Assembly (NCBI GenBank): GCA_031292465.1
Contig: JARLHB010000088.1
Coordinates: forward strand, 1-7,852
Length of the DNA: 7,852 nucleotides
Direction of reading: 5' to 3'
Source: Ignavibacteriaceae bacterium
GTDB taxonomy: Bacteria; Bacteroidota; Ignavibacteria; Ignavibacteriales; Ignavibacteriaceae
The notes under the pieces: generated by a model
What the model was told of the DNA's origin: nothing
Database searches by the model: none
The model's input: the letters and a program-made list of their open reading frames with translations, nothing else
Shown: piece after piece, positions 6,372-7,852 of the stretch
Layout of the letters: each line of letters starts with the position of its first letter
How positions within the stretch are numbered: the first letter of the stretch is position 1
Position numbers and translations under genes: made by a program

Positions 6372-6830
6372 ATGTCATCGGAAATTGTTAAGGTTCTTGA
6401 AACCATTGTTCAGGGTATTGATAAGGATTATTCCTTTGAAGATATAGAGCGTTCCCTGCGCCTGCCTAATAAGAAAAGGAAAACATTAATTGCGGCTGCA
6501 TATAGCTGGATTTATGAGAAAAAACTGCGAGATTTGTATATAACCAGGGAATTAAATCATCAGGTTTCCAAAAGCATTAGAATTTTGTCCGAAAATGAAG
6601 CATCCATAGTTGGATTGCAAAATTATGATTATATTTTACATTTTTACAATATTGGTTTAATAAATAGTAGTGAAATTGAAATTATTATTGATAATATTAT
6701 ATCTTTCCCGGAAAAAACAAGGACAAAGGAAAGTATAAATTTATTGATGTTATCGGTAATACTGGATATAGACAGGGTTTCTCTTCCGGGAAGCAGGTAT
6801 ACGCTATATTCTTCAGACACTATCAATTGA
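6372..6830 (+). CDS. smg: Smg / DUF494 family protein
   Basis: This 152-residue soluble, mostly helical protein is close to the 157 residues of E. coli Smg. The diagnostic part is the C-terminal half. SIRILSENEAS (68-78) matches the family's R-I-Y-T-x-E-E box. The segment NYDYILHFYNIGLINSSEIE (84-103) corresponds to GFLLFLEQ...VL...TRE. Then IIIDNIISFPE, and SINLLMLSVILDID (121-134) for the DDLKWVILMVLF helix. The N-terminal helices, including the AAAYSWIYEK helix (41-50), are more divergent. The molecular function of this family is not established; the name comes from its position near dprA (smf) in E. coli. Here it begins immediately after the ybeY stop (TAG-ATG) and is followed after 18 bases by topA. 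That neighbour relation also occurs in proteobacteria, where smg commonly sits beside topA or a topA-like zinc-finger gene. I am fairly confident of the family and uncertain of any function. Confidence 0.72.
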   Translation: MSSEIVKVLETIVQGIDKDYSFEDIERSLRLPNKKRKTLIAAAYSWIYEKKLRDLYITRELNHQVSKSIRILSENEASIVGLQNYDYILHFYNIGLINSSEIEIIIDNIISFPEKTRTKESINLLMLSVILDIDRVSLPGSRYTLYSSDTIN

Positions 6831-6848
6831 GAAAGCGATTACAATAGA

Positions 6849-7852
6849 ATGAGTAAGAATCTGGTTTTAGTAGAATCCCCATCAAAAGCTAAGACAATAA
6901 ACAAGTATCTTGGTAAAGATTATGTTGTAGAGGCTACCGTAGGCCATATAAGAAATTTACCTAAAACAAAGTTAGGGGTTGAAGTTGACAATAATTTTCT
7001 GCCTCAATTTGTAACTATTCGCGGTAAGGGAGACACAGTAAAGAAAATAAAGTCTCTTGCAGCAAAAAGTAAAAACATATACATTGCAACTGACCCTGAC
7101 CGTGAAGGCGAAGCAATTGCACAGGATGTTGCCGATATTTTAAACCATGATTCCGGTACTAAGATATACAGGGTATTGTTTAACGAGATTACTAAAAGCG
7201 GCGTTGAAAAAGCTATGAAAGCGCCGAAAAATATTGACGAATTCCTTGTTACATCCCAGCGCGCGCGCAGGGTTATGGACAGGATTATCGGTTATAAAAT
7301 AAGCCCTTTCCTTTGGAAAGCAGTTATTGAAATGTCCGGCAATACTTCGTTATCGGCAGGCAGGGTCCAGTCCGTTGCTGTAAAAATAATTTGCGACAGG
7401 GAAACTGAAATTGAAAAGTTTATAAAAACCGAATACTGGTCTATATGGGCGGTTTTTAGCACTGAAAAAGGCGAGACTTTTAAAGCTAAATTGTTTAGCG
7501 TTGAAGGCAAAGATATAAAACTTCAACAGAAGCCTGTTATGTCCGATGCAGACTGGCAGGAGTTTTTGTCACAATATATTGCACTGTCTGACGAAAAAAT
7601 AACTACTGATTTTTATGACAGGATAAAAGCAAAAGAACAATTTCTAATATCCAATACTTCCAAAAGAAGCACCAAAAGGAATGCGCCGCCGCCGTTTATA
7701 ACAAGCAGCCTTCAGCAGGAAGCTTCCAGAAGATTGAAGATGAGGCCAAAGCAAACAATGATGCTTGCCCAAAGATTATATGAAGGTATTGACCTTGGCA
7801 AAGAAGGTCTTCAGGGACTTATAACTTATATGAGAACCGATTCTACCAGGAT
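6849..7852 (+). CDS. topA: DNA topoisomerase I, N-terminal part (3' end outside window)
   Basis: The first 334 codons of type IA topoisomerase, which relaxes negatively supercoiled DNA by cutting one strand through a 5'-phosphotyrosyl link. The Toprim domain begins at the start codon: LVLVESPSKAKTI (residues 5-17) with catalytic Glu9, then GHIRNLPKTK, then DPDREGEA with Asp82, Asp84 and Glu86, the Mg2+-binding acidic triad. SAGRVQS (169-175) and PFITSSLQQEASRR (282-295) are the DNA-gate motifs. The active-site Tyr327 lies in GLITYMRTDS, followed by Arg329. The frame stays open to the last base, so the gene is cut by the window edge, not broken; domains beyond this and any C-terminal zinc fingers are not visible. 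The ATG at 6849 is 18 bases after the smg stop; no strong ribosome site precedes it (GAGAAAG is about 12 bases away). The start is fixed by family alignment, since the Toprim motif begins only four residues later. Confidence 0.97.
   Translation, partial: MSKNLVLVESPSKAKTINKYLGKDYVVEATVGHIRNLPKTKLGVEVDNNFLPQFVTIRGKGDTVKKIKSLAAKSKNIYIATDPDREGEAIAQDVADILNHDSGTKIYRVLFNEITKSGVEKAMKAPKNIDEFLVTSQRARRVMDRIIGYKISPFLWKAVIEMSGNTSLSAGRVQSVAVKIICDRETEIEKFIKTEYWSIWAVFSTEKGETFKAKLFSVEGKDIKLQQKPVMSDADWQEFLSQYIALSDEKITTDFYDRIKAKEQFLISNTSKRSTKRNAPPPFITSSLQQEASRRLKMRPKQTMMLAQRLYEGIDLGKEGLQGLITYMRTDSTR

Noticed and set aside
6644..6826. 60-codon - strand frame opposite the smg gene
   Set aside because: The hydrophobic Ile/Leu/Ser-rich product arises from antisense reading of AT-rich codons; no independent support.
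7292..7510. 72-codon - strand frame opposite topA
   Set aside because: Antisense to conserved TopA motifs including SAGRVQS; a shadow.
6849..7852. topA as a pseudogene because no stop is found
   Set aside because: The frame is uninterrupted with all motifs intact through the catalytic Tyr; the gene is simply cut by the window edge.
1..7852. CRISPR array, tRNA or rRNA gene, insertion sequence or attachment site
   Set aside because: I saw no spaced direct repeats, cloverleaf-like segment, transposase or terminal inverted repeats; nearly every base is in a coding gene.

Overview
The window is a densely packed, AT-rich bacterial segment. All eight protein genes lie on the + strand, and only about 75 bases in total are intergenic. 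By eye, the codon use (many ATA/AGA/AGG codons), the scarcity of good Shine-Dalgarno sites and the character of the proteins point to the Bacteroidota/Chlorobiota (FCB) group. The protein traits are a Wzi-like outer-membrane protein, a CtpA-type S41 protease with a polar insert before its GGGGI motif, and a YbeY whose third metal ligand is Asp. A lineage close to Ignavibacteria is my best guess, but this is inference and no database was searched.

Left part (1-2026): the C-terminal end of a family 2 glycosyltransferase, followed 3 bases later by a signal-peptide-bearing, probable beta-barrel protein of the capsule-assembly Wzi type. Together they look like the tail of a surface-polysaccharide locus.

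Middle part (2044-5891): a membrane-anchored carboxy-terminal processing protease (S41, with PDZ and a Ser/Lys dyad), an exported DUF3108 protein joined to it by an ATGA overlap, a gamma-class carbonic anhydrase-like hexapeptide protein overlapping DUF3108 by up to 46 bases, and a metallo-beta-lactamase-fold hydrolase one base further on. The spacing implies one transcript with translational coupling.

Right part (5928-7852): ybeY (rRNA maturation endoribonuclease, GTG start), an Smg/DUF494-family gene starting directly after the ybeY stop, and the first 334 codons of topA (DNA topoisomerase I), which runs off the right edge. The only non-coding gap of any size (36 bases, between the hydrolase and ybeY) holds a small hairpin overlapping a TATAAT hexamer, so it may be a regulatory boundary.

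There is no tRNA, rRNA, CRISPR array, mobile element or long repeat that I can see. Most of the window is conserved core machinery plus envelope genes. I found no convincing new defence or mobile system. The points worth a second look are the altered YbeY metal site, the coupled protease/DUF3108 pair, the smg-topA linkage, and the hairpin/promoter candidate before ybeY.
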